Assembly: GCF_002307475.1 (NCBI RefSeq)
Contig: NZ_NTMH01000034.1
Span: 170,202-234,201 of the forward strand
Direction of reading: 5' to 3'
Length of the DNA stretch: 64,000 nt
Source: Pantoea allii
GTDB lineage: Bacteria > Pseudomonadota > Gammaproteobacteria > Enterobacterales > Enterobacteriaceae
A program made the translations under genes and the position numbers. Within the stretch, counting starts at the first letter, position 1; the number at the start of each line of letters is the position of its first letter. Shown here in pieces: positions 9,627-20,045 of this stretch. Below the pieces are notes generated by a model, which had not been told where the DNA came from, made no database searches, and saw only the letters and a program-made list of their open reading frames with translations.

Positions 9627-11003
9627 ATGTTTATACAAAACCTTTTACTGGTAGTTGTCGACGTGCTGAAAGTCCCCTCTATTCTGGTCGGACTGGTGGC
9701 GATGTTCGGTCTGATCGCGCAACGCAAACCGCTGCCGGATGTGATAAAAGGCACGGTAAAAACCATCCTGGGTTTTTTAGTACTGGCAGGCGGTGCCACG
9801 GTGTTGGTTGGTTCACTAACGCCGCTGGGGGATATTTTTAAGCACGCATTTAACGTTCAGGGAATTATTCCAAATAATGAGGCGATGGTGTCTATCGCCC
9901 TGGCGAAGTATGGCGCGCCCACGACGCTTATCATGGCGTTTGGCATGGTGGCAAATATCACCGTTGCCCGTTTTACCCGCCTGAAATATATCTACCTCTC
10001 TGGTCATGTCACCTTTTATATGGCCTGTATGATTGCCATTATCCTGTCGGTGGCCGGATTTGAAGGCGTGCAGCTTATTTATACCGGCTCGCTGACGCTG
10101 GGAATGTTAATGGCTTTTTTCCCGGCACTGGCTCAGCCCTATATGCGTAAAATCATTGGGCACGATCAGGTTGCACTGGCGCATACCGGCACGGTGGGTT
10201 ATGTCCTGTCAGGCTGGATAGGTTCTCTGGTGGGCAAAGGTTCAAAATCCACTGAAGAGATGAACATGCCAAAAAACCTGAGTTTTTTGCGTGACAGCAC
10301 CATCTCGATTTCCCTGACGATGATGATCATCTATTTTATTTTGTCCGTCTCAGCGGGCAGGGAATATGTGGAGAGTCAGTTCAGCCACGGACAAAACTAT
10401 CTGGTGTACTCGTTTGTGCAGGCTATTACCTTCGCTGCGGGTGTCTTTATTATCCTTCAGGGCGTGCGTTTAATTCTGGCGGAAATTGTGCCGGCATTTA
10501 CCGGGTTTTCAGAGAAGCTGGTGCCCAACGCGCGTCCGGCACTGGACTGCCCTATCGTTTTCCCTTATGCGCCTAATGCCGTTCTGGTTGGCTTTATTTC
10601 CAGCTTTGTCGGCGGACTGGTGGGGCTGTTTATTCTTGGACAGCTGCACTGGATATTAATCCTGCCAGGTGTCGTACCGCACTTTTTCTGCGGCGCAACG
10701 GCAGGCGTATTTGGTAATGCAACCGGCGGTAAACGCGGGGCAATGTTAGGGGCCTTTGCGCACGGTATTCTGATTACCTTCCTGCCGGTCGCCTTATTAC
10801 CTGTGCTGGGTGCCATCGGCCTGACCAACACCACCTTCTCGGACACCGATTTTGGCGTTACGGGGATACTGCTGGGTAATATGGCCAGGTTCCTTGATAA
10901 GGGAACGATCACCATGGTGATCACGGGAATTTTTGCCCTGCTGGTTATTTATAACTACGTTGCCAGCAACAAAACGGTCGCTAAAGAGGTTAACAACGAC
11001 TAA
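9627..11003 (+). CDS. PTS EIIC permease, ascorbate (UlaA) type
   Basis: A 458-residue polytopic membrane protein of the UlaA/SgaT family, close to the 465 residues of E. coli UlaA. Family features include the N-terminal FGLIAQRKPLPDVIKGTVKT, the central LVPNARPALDCPIVFPYAPNAV and PHFFCGATAGVFGNATGG. About ten or more hydrophobic segments are visible. It is the substrate channel of this PTS. No catabolic gene follows; a strong terminator lies directly downstream. Confidence 0.9.
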   Translation: MFIQNLLLVVVDVLKVPSILVGLVAMFGLIAQRKPLPDVIKGTVKTILGFLVLAGGATVLVGSLTPLGDIFKHAFNVQGIIPNNEAMVSIALAKYGAPTTLIMAFGMVANITVARFTRLKYIYLSGHVTFYMACMIAIILSVAGFEGVQLIYTGSLTLGMLMAFFPALAQPYMRKIIGHDQVALAHTGTVGYVLSGWIGSLVGKGSKSTEEMNMPKNLSFLRDSTISISLTMMIIYFILSVSAGREYVESQFSHGQNYLVYSFVQAITFAAGVFIILQGVRLILAEIVPAFTGFSEKLVPNARPALDCPIVFPYAPNAVLVGFISSFVGGLVGLFILGQLHWILILPGVVPHFFCGATAGVFGNATGGKRGAMLGAFAHGILITFLPVALLPVLGAIGLTNTTFSDTDFGVTGILLGNMARFLDKGTITMVITGIFALLVIYNYVASNKTVAKEVNND

Positions 11004-11012
11004 ATCCTGCCA

Positions 11013-11042
11013 GGGGCTGATGAATTCAGCCCCTTTTGTTTT
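11013..11042 (+). terminator. Rho-independent terminator of the PTS operon
   Basis: A perfect 8-bp stem GGGGCTGA / TCAGCCCC with a 5-base loop is followed by TTTTGTTTT, starting ten bases after the EIIC stop. Confidence 0.9.
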
Positions 11043-11196
11043 GCAACGGATTCAGGAAGGGCGCAACCTTGATGACGCCTGACCACGGACGTCTTCATCG
11101 CCAGGGCGCGCAGACCCTGAGAACGGGCGACCACTGGCTCAATGAACCGCACGGTGAAGGGCAGACGACCTGCCGGAGCAGGCCCTCTGTGAAGCA

Positions 11197-11913
11197 TTAC
11201 TTCAGCGAACTGACCAGTGTTTTCCGGTCTTTCTCCAGAGCAATAACCCGGTTACAGACCGCTTTTCCAAACTGCTGGAAGTCGGCTTCCTGATTATTCC
11301 ACTCGCTCTGAATGGCGTTTTGCAGGCCGCCAAGATTCCCCATCAACCCCTGTAAACCGCTGCCGCCACCGTTGGACATGGCTTTGCTGCCCATCTCATT
11401 GATGCTGTCCTGCAGAATACCGCCCATCGCCTGATTAACCAGTTGCTGACCATCGGCACGAACCTGATCGATCGCCTGATGATGGAAGGTTAAACCATCA
11501 CTGCGATGCTCAATAATGCGGTTCATCTGGGTTTTTAACTGGGTATTCAGCGTTGCCAGCCGCCCATGTAACCGGCTGGATTCCCCGACTTGCTGGGTGA
11601 TGATGTTATCCAGCGCAGCACGCCCTTTCTCCAGACGTGATGTGGCACCGTTATCGATCCAGGGAAGATCGCGACGTAAGGCATTTTGATAATCAATCGC
11701 CTTCTGACGGTTAGCCGCATTCATCGTCATTTTCTGACCGTTGAACTGCACATCGCCCAGCGTCGAGATCTGCATGTTGCCGTTTTCACCCACCACCTGC
11801 ACGTTTTGTGGCGTAATAACAACATCATCCTGTGGTTTGACACTGCACTCCCAGGCGGCCTGGGCCTGCGTTGCTGCCAGTAAAAGACCGGCGACCAGCG
11901 CGTTACGAATCAT
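11197..11913 (-). CDS. yggN: YggN family periplasmic protein (DUF2884)
   Basis: A 238-residue exported protein of unknown function. The Sec signal peptide MIRNALVAGLLLAATQAQA is followed by a processed N-terminus AWECSV. The middle is rich in predicted helix (Gln/Asn-rich, residues 75-160) and there is a Gly-rich SNGGGSGLQGLMGNLGGL stretch. GGGAGA precedes the ATG. It lies downstream of trmB-yggL as in E. coli. The E. coli neighbours yggM and ansB, which separate yggN from hemW there, are absent. Confidence 0.92.
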   Translation of the reverse strand: MIRNALVAGLLLAATQAQAAWECSVKPQDDVVITPQNVQVVGENGNMQISTLGDVQFNGQKMTMNAANRQKAIDYQNALRRDLPWIDNGATSRLEKGRAALDNIITQQVGESSRLHGRLATLNTQLKTQMNRIIEHRSDGLTFHHQAIDQVRADGQQLVNQAMGGILQDSINEMGSKAMSNGGGSGLQGLMGNLGGLQNAIQSEWNNQEADFQQFGKAVCNRVIALEKDRKTLVSSLK

Positions 11914-11955
11914 ACAATCTCCCTGTGTGGGTGTGAAAGCGACACTGCTGGTAAC

Positions 11956-12282
11956 TTAGTCCCACCAGACGTCAAAGAGTTCGGTCACTTTCACATCCTG
12001 CAGCTTGCGGTCGTCCAGCCACTTGCGTACCAGCTCACGATGTTCATCGGTGCATTTACCGGTTTGCTCCAGGCAAATCAGCCCTTCCCATGCCAGATAA
12101 CCGCTACCATCGAAAGCCAGACCATTAGGCGCGATCGCTTCATTGATGAACTGATTCAGGGTTTCGTCGATGTCACTTTCAGCGGTGCCTTCAGGAAAAC
12201 GCCAGGCCACAGAAAAGCCCAGTTCCTGAAATTCATCAATATGTAATTTTTTACGTAAACGGCGGCTGCGTTGTGTGGCCAT
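11956..12282 (-). CDS. yggL: YggL family protein (DUF469)
   Basis: A 108-residue small acidic/basic protein (N-terminus [23 protein letters not shown] in outline, C-terminus WWD). E. coli YggL has been reported to associate with the 50S ribosomal subunit. The start overlaps the trmB stop by one base (TAATG), so the two are translationally coupled. Confidence 0.93.
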   Translation of the reverse strand: MATQRSRRLRKKLHIDEFQELGFSVAWRFPEGTAESDIDETLNQFINEAIAPNGLAFDGSGYLAWEGLICLEQTGKCTDEHRELVRKWLDDRKLQDVKVTELFDVWWD

Positions 12283-13001
12283 TATTTCACCCTCTCAAAC
12301 ATTAAATCCCATACGCCATGGCCTAAACGCTGCCCGCGCTGCTCAAATTTTGTCAGTGGACGCGTTTCCGGACGCGGCACATACGTGCTGTCTTCAGACA
12401 GGTTTTGATAACCTGCAATGCTGCTCATGACCTCAAGCATATGTTCTGAATAGGCTTCCCAGTCGGTCGCCATATGGAACACGCCACCCAGCTTAAGTTT
12501 ACGCATCACCAGTTCGGCAAAGGGCACCTGCACAATGCGGCGTTTATTGTGACGGGCTTTATGCCACGGGTCCGGGAAGAAAAGCTGAACCATGCGCAGT
12601 GAGTTATCAGGAATCATTTTTTCCAGCACTTCAACAGCATCATGACACATAACCCGCAGATTGCTGACCTCCGCTTCTTTTGCAGAAGCCAGACAGGCCC
12701 CCACGCCCGGCGCGTGCACTTCAATCCCCAGGAAGTTTTGATGTGGCGTATTTTGCGCCATGGTCACCAGCGAGGCGCCCATACCAAAGCCAATTTCCAG
12801 GGTCACCGGCGCATCACGACCAAACAGCACAGGCAAATCAATGGGATCAGGCTGATATTCAACACCCATCTCCGGCCAGTAATTATCCAGCGCCAGCTGC
12901 TGGCCTTTGGTTAAGCGGCCCTGACGGCGCACAAAACTACGAATCCGACGCAACGGGCGTCCATTTTCATCATATTCCGGGGTGATGACATCATTAATCA
13001 T
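12282..13001 (-). CDS. trmB: tRNA (guanine-N7-)-methyltransferase TrmB
   Basis: A 239-residue class I SAM methyltransferase that makes m7G46 in tRNA. The same length as E. coli TrmB. Motif I is [11 protein letters not shown], the family signature [14 protein letters not shown] is intact, and DWEAYSEHM follows. In E. coli trmB is directly divergent from mutY; here the mel locus (13.2-17.3 kb) separates them. Confidence 0.95.
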   Translation of the reverse strand: MINDVITPEYDENGRPLRRIRSFVRRQGRLTKGQQLALDNYWPEMGVEYQPDPIDLPVLFGRDAPVTLEIGFGMGASLVTMAQNTPHQNFLGIEVHAPGVGACLASAKEAEVSNLRVMCHDAVEVLEKMIPDNSLRMVQLFFPDPWHKARHNKRRIVQVPFAELVMRKLKLGGVFHMATDWEAYSEHMLEVMSSIAGYQNLSEDSTYVPRPETRPLTKFEQRGQRLGHGVWDLMFERVK

Positions 13002-13199
13002 GTAGAAGCCTGCTGGTTTGCCTGTTCTGGGAAACGGGCATTATGCAAAGTTCAAAAGCAGAAGCAAGCCTTTGCCACGTTCTGCTTTATTCCTGGGTGC
13101 CCTGAAGCGCGATTTCCTGCCTGAGTGTAGAGTAAACCGCAGAAATTTCCTTGTTGAGATCACCCTGTCAGGATCTCGACGCATCACGCGAAAAACGGC

Positions 13200-14135
13200 T
13201 TATAAAGCCATCGTCTGCCGCCGCTGCTGGCTCAGCTTACGATACTGCTGTGGAGACATGCCGACATATTTAGCAAATGTACTGTAGAAGCGGCTGCTGG
13301 ATCGGAATCCGGCCGTCAACGCCACATCAAGCACGGTGATATCGGTGTCGCTCAATAACGCTCTGACATGGTTGATGCGCATGGCGGTAATGTACTGTTT
13401 TAACGTGAGCTGCATAACGCGCTGAAAAATGCCCATCGCATAATTGGCATTGAGCTTAACGTGTTCGGCTACGTCATTGATGGTCAAAGCCTGATCGTAG
13501 TTATCCGCAATAAATTCCAGCATCTGACTGACATAAAACTGGGCATGACGCGACACACTGTTTTTGTGCGTGCGAGAGGTTTTGTTCACCCCTACCGGCT
13601 GCCATCCCGACAAACTAAAGCGTTTAAGCATCAGGCCAATTTCATCGACGGCAAGCTGGCGGATCTGTTCGTCGGGGCTGTTGAGTTCCTGCTGCCAGCG
13701 CTGCACTTCAAACACACTGAGTTGCTGCTTTGCCACAGACTTAATCACCATGCCGTGAGTAACATGATTGATTAACTCTCTGTCGAGCGGCCAGGACAAA
13801 AACAGATGCATCGGCAGGTTAAGGATAGCCATGTTCTGGCAGTTGCCGGGACGCGTAAGCTGATGCGGCGTACAGGCCCAAAACAGCGTGATGTAACCCT
13901 GTTTAATCTGGACGACTTCATTATTGATCAGGTACTCCACGTCACCGTCAAACGGGACATTCACCTCCACCTGACCGTGCCAGTGGCTGGTGGTCATGGC
14001 CAGCGGCGGACGCAGTTCGATATCCATGCGCTGGTATTCAGAATAGAGCGACAGCGGACTGCGGGTCTGCTTTTCATCGCTGCTACACATATGCGGGTCG
14101 GGTGGAAGCGGTACGCCAGGCTGCATCATCATCAT
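13200..14135 (-). CDS. melR: Melibiose operon regulator MelR (AraC family)
   Basis: A 311-residue AraC/XylS-type activator, very close to E. coli MelR: MCSSDEKQTRSPLSLYSEYQ, then a cupin-type effector domain, then two helix-turn-helix motifs in the last ~100 residues (ending SPQQYRKLSQQRRQ). MelR activates melAB with melibiose and CRP, and represses itself without melibiose. The first ATGs form a run (MMMMQPG) after AGGAG, so the exact start is uncertain by a few codons. It is divergent from melA. Confidence 0.96.
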   Translation of the reverse strand: MMMMQPGVPLPPDPHMCSSDEKQTRSPLSLYSEYQRMDIELRPPLAMTTSHWHGQVEVNVPFDGDVEYLINNEVVQIKQGYITLFWACTPHQLTRPGNCQNMAILNLPMHLFLSWPLDRELINHVTHGMVIKSVAKQQLSVFEVQRWQQELNSPDEQIRQLAVDEIGLMLKRFSLSGWQPVGVNKTSRTHKNSVSRHAQFYVSQMLEFIADNYDQALTINDVAEHVKLNANYAMGIFQRVMQLTLKQYITAMRINHVRALLSDTDITVLDVALTAGFRSSSRFYSTFAKYVGMSPQQYRKLSQQRRQTMAL

Positions 14136-14229
14136 TCCCTCTCCTGAATTATCAGAACCCTGCCATATCTGAAGGGCTCAGGCCAGTAGCAGAGGCCAAA
14201 AATGGGCGGTTCGCGTTAATAATTCTCTG

Positions 14230-14318
14230 CTTTTCAGGCCAGATACTCTTCTTTCCAGGTAAATTTATCCCAAAAACTCAGATCCGATGCTGGCGGCGGG
14301 CAGATCTGAGCTTTTGGG
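14230..14318. promoter_or_regulatory. melR-melA control region: direct and inverted repeats
   Basis: Two near-identical 9-mers, CTTTTCAGG (14230-14238) and CTTTCCAGG (14251-14259), are 21 bp apart, which is two helical turns. Next comes an inverted repeat with 16-bp arms and one mismatch (14269-14284 and 14303-14318, CCCAAAA-CTCAGATC type). AraC-type activators bind paired asymmetric sites in such arrangements, so these are MelR site candidates; they were not compared with the published E. coli sites. Confidence 0.45.
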
Positions 14319-14400
14319 AATGCTCCCCTGATTAGAAGGAAGTTTCGTTAGTTACGGCGTGACACTATGACGTTATCCAACCTTGCAATGGAGCATCCTG

Positions 14401-15753
14401 ATGTCTGCACCCAAAATTACGTTTATTGGCGCGGGTTCCACTATTTTCGTTAAAAATATCCTTGGCGATGTCTTCCACCGCGATGCGCTGAAGTCAGCCC
14501 ATATCGCGTTGATGGATATTGATGCAACCCGGCTTGACGAGTCCTACACCGTGGTCAGCAAGCTGATGAGTTCGGCTGGCGCGGCAGGCCATATTACCTG
14601 CCACAGTGACCAGAAAACGGCATTAGTCGATGCCGATTTTGTGGTGGTGGCGTTCCAGATTGGCGGCTATGAACCCTGTACCGTCACAGACTTTGCGGTA
14701 TGTAAGCGCTATGGCCTTGAGCAGACCATCGCGGATACGCTTGGCCCCGGCGGCATCATGCGCGGGCTGCGCACCATCCCGCACCTGTGGCAGATTTGTG
14801 AAGATATGACGGCGGTGTGCCCCAATGCCACCATGCTTAATTACGTCAACCCCATGGCGATGAATACCTGGGCGATGTACGCACGTTATCCGCATATCAA
14901 ACAGGTTGGCCTGTGCCATTCCGTTCAGGGAACCGCTGAAGAGCTGGCGAACGATCTCAACCTCAACCCTGCCGATTTACGCTACCGCTCTGCCGGTATC
15001 AACCATATGGCGTTTTATCTGGAGCTGGAGCGGAAAACCGCAGAGGGTACCTACGTCAATCTGTATCCGGAACTGCTGGCCGCCTTTGACGCCGGGCAGG
15101 CACCGAAACCCAATATTCACGGCAATCCACGCTGCCCGAACCTGGTACGCTATGAAATGTTCAAAAAACTGGGCTATTTCGTCACTGAATCTTCAGAACA
15201 CTTCGCGGAATACACGCCCTGGTTTATCAAGCCGGGACGAGACGATCTGATTGAGCGCTACCAGATCCCGCTGGACGAATATCCTAAACGCTGCGTAGAG
15301 CAACTGGATAACTGGCGTAGCGAACTTGAGCATTACAAGCGCGCTGAACGCATTGAAAGTAAGCCATCGCGCGAGTATGCCAGCGCCATTATGAATGCGA
15401 TATGGACAGGCGAGCCTGCCGTGATTTACGGCAATGTGCGCAATGATGCGTTAATCGACAATCTGCCTCAGGGATGCTGTGTGGAAGTCGCCTGCCTGGT
15501 GGACGCCAACGGGATTCAGCCCACCAAAGTCGGCACGCTGCCGTCACATCTGGCGGCCATGATGCAAACCAATATCAATGTGCAAACGCTGCTGACCGAA
15601 GCCATCCTGACGGAAAACCGTGACCGGGTTTACCACGCCGCCATGCTGGACCCCCACACGGCAGCGGTGCTGGGCATTGAGGAGATTTATGCGCTGGTGG
15701 ATGAGCTGATCGCCGAACACGGAGACTGGCTGCCCGCCTGGCTTCACGCGTAA
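14401..15753 (+). CDS. melA: Alpha-galactosidase MelA (GH4)
   Basis: A 450-residue GH4 glycosidase that hydrolyses melibiose to galactose and glucose, requiring NAD+ and Mn2+. The N-terminal Rossmann motif TFIGAGSTIFVKNIL binds NAD. GLCHSVQGTAEEL and AGINHMAF contain the metal-binding Cys and His of the family. It is almost collinear with E. coli MelA (451 residues). The start at 14401 has GGAG upstream; an ATG at 14383 would add six residues. melB follows after 84 bp. Confidence 0.96.
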   Translation: MSAPKITFIGAGSTIFVKNILGDVFHRDALKSAHIALMDIDATRLDESYTVVSKLMSSAGAAGHITCHSDQKTALVDADFVVVAFQIGGYEPCTVTDFAVCKRYGLEQTIADTLGPGGIMRGLRTIPHLWQICEDMTAVCPNATMLNYVNPMAMNTWAMYARYPHIKQVGLCHSVQGTAEELANDLNLNPADLRYRSAGINHMAFYLELERKTAEGTYVNLYPELLAAFDAGQAPKPNIHGNPRCPNLVRYEMFKKLGYFVTESSEHFAEYTPWFIKPGRDDLIERYQIPLDEYPKRCVEQLDNWRSELEHYKRAERIESKPSREYASAIMNAIWTGEPAVIYGNVRNDALIDNLPQGCCVEVACLVDANGIQPTKVGTLPSHLAAMMQTNINVQTLLTEAILTENRDRVYHAAMLDPHTAAVLGIEEIYALVDELIAEHGDWLPAWLHA

Positions 15754-15837
15754 CGTCTTTGTCTCCGGACATGCAGTCCGGCTGCTGCTGTATTCCATAA
15801 CAGAAGGCGGGCGCTGGCAACAGCGTCCCGGTACCCG

Positions 15838-17256
15838 ATGAGCATTTCAATAACGACAAAACTCAGCTACGGATTCGGCGCGTTTGGGAAAGATTTCGCT
15901 ATTGGCATTGTTTATATGTATTTGATGTATTACTACACCGACGTAGTGGGTTTATCGGTTGGTGTCGTCGGTACACTGTTTTTAGTGGCACGGATCTGGG
16001 ATGCCATTAACGATCCGATCATGGGCTGGATCGTTAATGCCACGCGATCACGTTGGGGGAAATTCAAACCCTGGATTTTTGTGGGCACGCTGGCGAACTC
16101 GCTGGTGCTGTTCCTGTTGTTTAGCGCCCACTTATTTGAGGGCACGGCCCAGTTGGTGTTCGTCTGCGTCACTTACATCTTATGGGGCATGACCTACACC
16201 ATTATGGATATCCCGTTCTGGTCGCTGGTGCCCACTATCACTCTGGACAAGCGCGAACGTGAAGAGCTGGTGCCCTGGCCGCGCTTTTTCGCCAGCCTTG
16301 CCTCCTTCGTCACCGCAGGCATTGCCCTGCCCTTTGTCAGCTATGTTGGCGGTGACAATCGCGGATTAGGCTTCCAGATGTTTACGCTGGTGTTAATTGC
16401 CTTTTTTATCGCATCAATGTTGGTGACGCTGCGAAACGTGCATGAAGTCTATTCGTCCACTGACGATGAAACCACGGACGGCAGCCGGTTGGGACTGAAA
16501 GCCATTGTCGCCCTCATCTATCGTAACGATCAGCTTTCCTGCCTGCTGGGAATGGCGCTGGCTTACAACGTCGCGGCTAACATCATTACCGGCTTTGCCA
16601 TCTACTATTTCACCTACGTTATCGGCGATGCCACTCTTTTCCCCTACTATCTCTCTTATGCCGGTGCGGCGAACCTGGTGACGTTAATCCTGTTCCCAAA
16701 ACTGGTGAACATTCTGTCGCGCCGAATTCTGTGGGCGGCGGCATCCGCGCTGCCCATACTGAGCTGTGGCGTGCTGTTTGCCATGGCGCTGGCGGGCTAT
16801 CACTCCACTCCGCTGATTGTGGTGGCCGGCATCCTGTTAAATACCGGTACTGCCCTTTTCTGGGTGCTCCAGGTGATCATGGTGGCGGATACCGTCGATT
16901 ACGGTGAATACAAGCTGCATGTGCGCTGCGAGAGCATTGCTTATTCGGTGCAGACTATGGTGGTGAAAGGCGGTTCAGCCTTTGCCGCTTTCTTTATCGC
17001 CGTGGTGCTGGGGATAATTGGCTATATGCCTAACATCGCGCAGTCACAGGAAACCCTGGTAGGTATGCAATTTATTATGATCGCACTGCCCGCGGTATTT
17101 TTTATGCTGACGCTGCTGCTCTATTTCCGTTTCTACAGGCTGAACGGCGATATGCTGCGGAAAATCCAGATCCATCTCCTGGATAAATACCGTAAACCGC
17201 CGGCGTCAGAAGCGATTCCGGTCAGGAGCCTTGCGATACCTGGATCTGAACCGTAA
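15838..17256 (+). CDS. melB: Melibiose:cation symporter MelB
   Basis: A 472-residue GPH-family symporter with about 12 membrane segments. The cation-site aspartates of E. coli MelB are conserved at identical positions: D19 (FGKDFAIG), D55 and D59 (RIWDAINDP). The C-terminal cytosolic tail carries SLAIPGSEP, unlike E. coli. It imports melibiose for MelA. The ribosome site is weak, so expression may depend on coupling to melA. Confidence 0.95.
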   Translation: MSISITTKLSYGFGAFGKDFAIGIVYMYLMYYYTDVVGLSVGVVGTLFLVARIWDAINDPIMGWIVNATRSRWGKFKPWIFVGTLANSLVLFLLFSAHLFEGTAQLVFVCVTYILWGMTYTIMDIPFWSLVPTITLDKREREELVPWPRFFASLASFVTAGIALPFVSYVGGDNRGLGFQMFTLVLIAFFIASMLVTLRNVHEVYSSTDDETTDGSRLGLKAIVALIYRNDQLSCLLGMALAYNVAANIITGFAIYYFTYVIGDATLFPYYLSYAGAANLVTLILFPKLVNILSRRILWAAASALPILSCGVLFAMALAGYHSTPLIVVAGILLNTGTALFWVLQVIMVADTVDYGEYKLHVRCESIAYSVQTMVVKGGSAFAAFFIAVVLGIIGYMPNIAQSQETLVGMQFIMIALPAVFFMLTLLLYFRFYRLNGDMLRKIQIHLLDKYRKPPASEAIPVRSLAIPGSEP

Positions 17257-17298
17257 AAGCCGCACGCCGGGCTTTTAATACCGGGTTTCGAACAGCCA

Positions 17299-17331
17299 CA
17301 GCAGGCCAGGTGCATGTCATCTGGCCTGCTG
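17299..17331. terminator. Hairpin after melB
   Basis: A perfect 11-bp stem CAGCAGGCCAG / CTGGCCTGCTG (17299-17309 and 17321-17331) starts 42 bp after melB. No T-tract follows, so termination may need Rho or the hairpin may protect the mRNA 3' end. Confidence 0.55.
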
Positions 17332-17513
17332 CTGTCTGGCATTTGTGATTGATGCTGGCGTGCCCGTGGCGACTCGCCCAGGGGCGGTCAAGGCAACGCA
17401 TCCGATGGGCCTGAATGAAACAGGCCTTTTCAATCTTCCGGTTTACTCTCACGTGCGCTTATGCTGGAATTCCTGCCCGAATGTCGCGTAATCACGGAAA
17501 TATCCCCTTTATG

Positions 17514-18596
17514 ATGCAAGCCCCGCAGTTCGCGCAACAGGTGCTGGACTGGTATCAGCGCTTTGGCCGTAAAACCCTGCCGTGGCAGTTGGAAAAAACA
17601 CCTTATAAGGTGTGGCTGTCTGAAGTCATGTTACAGCAAACCCAGGTGACCACCGTTATTCCCTACTTTGAACGCTTTATGGCGCGGTTTCCTACCGTCA
17701 GCGATTTAGCCGCCGCGCCCCTGGACGAGGTATTGCATCTCTGGACCGGTCTGGGTTACTACGCCCGGGCGCGCAACCTGCATAAAGCGGCAAAACAGGT
17801 CGTGGATGTTCATGGCGGCGAGTTTCCCCGCAACTATGATGACGTCGCCGCTTTGCCTGGCGTGGGACGTTCTACCGCTGGCGCTATTTTGTCTCTGTCG
17901 CTGGGTCTGCATTTTCCTATTCTGGATGGTAACGTTAAACGGGTTTTGGCACGTTGTTACGCGGTAGGTGGCTGGCCGGGTAAAAAAGATGTCGAAAAAC
18001 GTCTGTGGCAAATCAGCGAGGACGTCACCCCAGCCGAAGGCGTCAGTCAGTTTAACCAGGCAATGATGGACCTGGGCGCAATGGTGTGTACCCGCTCCCG
18101 ACCGAAATGTGACATCTGTCCGCTTAACAGCGGATGCGAAGCCCGGGCGAACAACAGTTGGGCCAGCCATCCAGGGAAAAAGCCGAAACAGACGTTGCCG
18201 GCGCGCAGCGGCTGGTTTTTGATGATGCAACATGGCGACAAGGTCTGGCTGGAACAGCGTCCGCCGGTGGGCCTTTGGGGCGGATTATTCTGCTTCCCGC
18301 AGTTCACCAGTGAAGAGGCGATGACCGACTGGCTGACGGCGCGAGGCATCCGGGCGAAACCTCAGCAGCTCACGGCGTTTCGTCATACCTTCAGCCATTT
18401 CCATCTGGATATCGTCCCAATGTGGCTGTCATGGCCTTCTGCCGGGGCATTAATGGATGAAGCGGGCGGTCTCTGGTATAACTTAACGCTGCCGCCGTCT
18501 GTGGGATTAGCCGCACCCGTAGAGCGTCTTTTGCACGAACTGCGCCATCCCCAGCAGTTGCCTTTAGGCCGCTGTGAGATTAACGAGGAAGAATAA
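17514..18596 (+). CDS. mutY: Adenine DNA glycosylase MutY
   Basis: A 360-residue HhH-GPD glycosylase that removes adenine mispaired with 8-oxoguanine. Catalytic Glu lies in [10 protein letters not shown], the HhH loop is [10 protein letters not shown], and the catalytic Asp is in [11 protein letters not shown]. The 4Fe-4S cluster motif CX6CX2CX5C is present. A C-terminal NUDIX-like domain with [14 protein letters not shown] recognises 8-oxoG. The start could also be the adjacent ATG at 17511; the frame is open to 17415 but those residues are not family-like. It overlaps yggX by one base. Confidence 0.95.
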   Translation: MQAPQFAQQVLDWYQRFGRKTLPWQLEKTPYKVWLSEVMLQQTQVTTVIPYFERFMARFPTVSDLAAAPLDEVLHLWTGLGYYARARNLHKAAKQVVDVHGGEFPRNYDDVAALPGVGRSTAGAILSLSLGLHFPILDGNVKRVLARCYAVGGWPGKKDVEKRLWQISEDVTPAEGVSQFNQAMMDLGAMVCTRSRPKCDICPLNSGCEARANNSWASHPGKKPKQTLPARSGWFLMMQHGDKVWLEQRPPVGLWGGLFCFPQFTSEEAMTDWLTARGIRAKPQQLTAFRHTFSHFHLDIVPMWLSWPSAGALMDEAGGLWYNLTLPPSVGLAAPVERLLHELRHPQQLPLGRCEINEEE

Positions 18597-18868
18597 TGAG
18601 CCGCACTATTTTTTGTACTTTTTTACAACGTGACGCTGAAGGACAAGATTTCCAACTCTACCCTGGCGATCTGGGAAAACGCATTTACAATGAAATCTCG
18701 AAAGAAGCCTGGCAGCAATGGATGGCCAAGCAAACCATGCTGATCAACGAGAAAAAGCTCAACATGATGAACCCCGAAGATCGCAAAGTGCTGGAAAAGG
18801 AGATGATTAATTTCCTGTTTGAAGGCAAAGACGTCCACATTGAAGGCTATACGCCACCCGAAGCATAA
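18596..18868 (+). CDS. yggX: Probable Fe(2+)-trafficking protein YggX
   Basis: A 90-residue protein of the YggX family, which protects iron-sulfur clusters against oxidation. The conserved N-terminus [17 protein letters not shown] contains the single important cysteine. Its ATG overlaps the mutY stop (TAATG). mutY, itself an Fe-S enzyme, and yggX are paired in most enterobacteria. Confidence 0.95.
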   Translation: MSRTIFCTFLQRDAEGQDFQLYPGDLGKRIYNEISKEAWQQWMAKQTMLINEKKLNMMNPEDRKVLEKEMINFLFEGKDVHIEGYTPPEA

Positions 18869-18920
18869 CCTTTTTGGCCTCAGTACTGGGGCCGTTTTCC
18901 AGGTCAGGCATGTATTTTAG

Positions 18921-20000
18921 ATGAATAAAAAGCTGATAGCCCTGCTGGTGATTGCACCCCTTTTAGTTTCCTGTTCCGGAAAAAAGAACCCGACCTATTC
19001 AGAAGAGTGGGTGAAGGACACCAACGGATTTGACATCCTGATGGGGCAGTTCGCCCATAACATTGAGAACATCTGGGGTATCAATGAGGTTCTGATTGCC
19101 GGACCAAAAGACTACGTCAAATATAGCGACAACTATTACACCCGCAGCCATATCAACTTTGAAAGCGGTAATATCACTATTGAGACCATTTCCGGTACCG
19201 ATCCCACTGCCAGCCTGCGTCAGGCGATCGTGACCACCTTGCTGATCGGCGAGGACCCGGGCAATGTCGATCTTTATTCTGATGTCAACGATATCCAAAT
19301 CAGTAAAGAACCGCTGCTGTATGGTCAGGTACTGGATAACACCGGGCAGGCCATCCGCTGGCAGGGCCGTGCTCAGGCGTTTGCGGACTATTTGATTGCG
19401 AATAAACTGCAGCGTCGCAATTCTGGTCTGCATGTGATCTACTCAGTTACCATCCCGATGGTGCCTAACCATCTTGATAAGCGTGCGCATAAATATCTGC
19501 CGATGGTGCGCAAGGCTGCTGAGCAATATGGTGTTGATGCGTCTCTGATCCTCGCGATTATGCAGACCGAATCCAGTTTTAACCCCTACGCCGTCAGCCA
19601 TTCTGACGCACTGGGTTTAATGCAGGTGGTACAGCATACCGCGGGCGTAGATGTGTTCCGCATGAAGGGTAAATGGGGCAAACCAAGCCGCAGCTACCTG
19701 CTGGATCCCGAGAACAACATTGATGCCGGTACGGCTTACCTGTCATTGCTGCAGCGCAGCTATCTGGCAGGCATTCAGGACCCGCTTTCGCGTCGCTATG
19801 CCGTCATTACCGCCTATAACGGCGGTGCAGGCAGCGTACTGCGTGTGTTCTCCAGCGATAAGGATCGTGCGGTCACTATCATTAACGGTATGTCACCCAG
19901 TCAGGTTTATCAGACGCTGTCTAAACAGCATCCGTCTGCGGAATCGCGGCATTATTTGTATAAGGTGAGTACGGCGCAGCGGAGTTATCATCGGTTTTGA
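18921..20000 (+). CDS. mltC: Membrane-bound lytic murein transglycosylase C
   Basis: A 359-residue outer-membrane lipoprotein that cleaves peptidoglycan glycan strands, forming 1,6-anhydro ends. The lipobox is LLVSC with the modified cysteine at residue 18. An N-terminal DUF3393 domain precedes the SLT domain, whose catalytic glutamate is in [16 protein letters not shown] and TAYNGGAG follow. Lengths match E. coli MltC. Its stop overlaps the ATG of an open frame through the repeat array (TGATG). Confidence 0.95.
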   Translation: MNKKLIALLVIAPLLVSCSGKKNPTYSEEWVKDTNGFDILMGQFAHNIENIWGINEVLIAGPKDYVKYSDNYYTRSHINFESGNITIETISGTDPTASLRQAIVTTLLIGEDPGNVDLYSDVNDIQISKEPLLYGQVLDNTGQAIRWQGRAQAFADYLIANKLQRRNSGLHVIYSVTIPMVPNHLDKRAHKYLPMVRKAAEQYGVDASLILAIMQTESSFNPYAVSHSDALGLMQVVQHTAGVDVFRMKGKWGKPSRSYLLDPENNIDAGTAYLSLLQRSYLAGIQDPLSRRYAVITAYNGGAGSVLRVFSSDKDRAVTIINGMSPSQVYQTLSKQHPSAESRHYLYKVSTAQRSYHRF

Positions 20001-20045
20001 TGGGGGGCTGCCCGTCGGGCGATGGGTTGTTCTGCCCTTCGGGCG

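Noticed and set aside
11036..11197. Small frames between the PTS terminator and yggN
   Set aside because: They overlap the terminator and the yggN 3' end, with no ribosome site. They might be a gene remnant but nothing specific was recognised.
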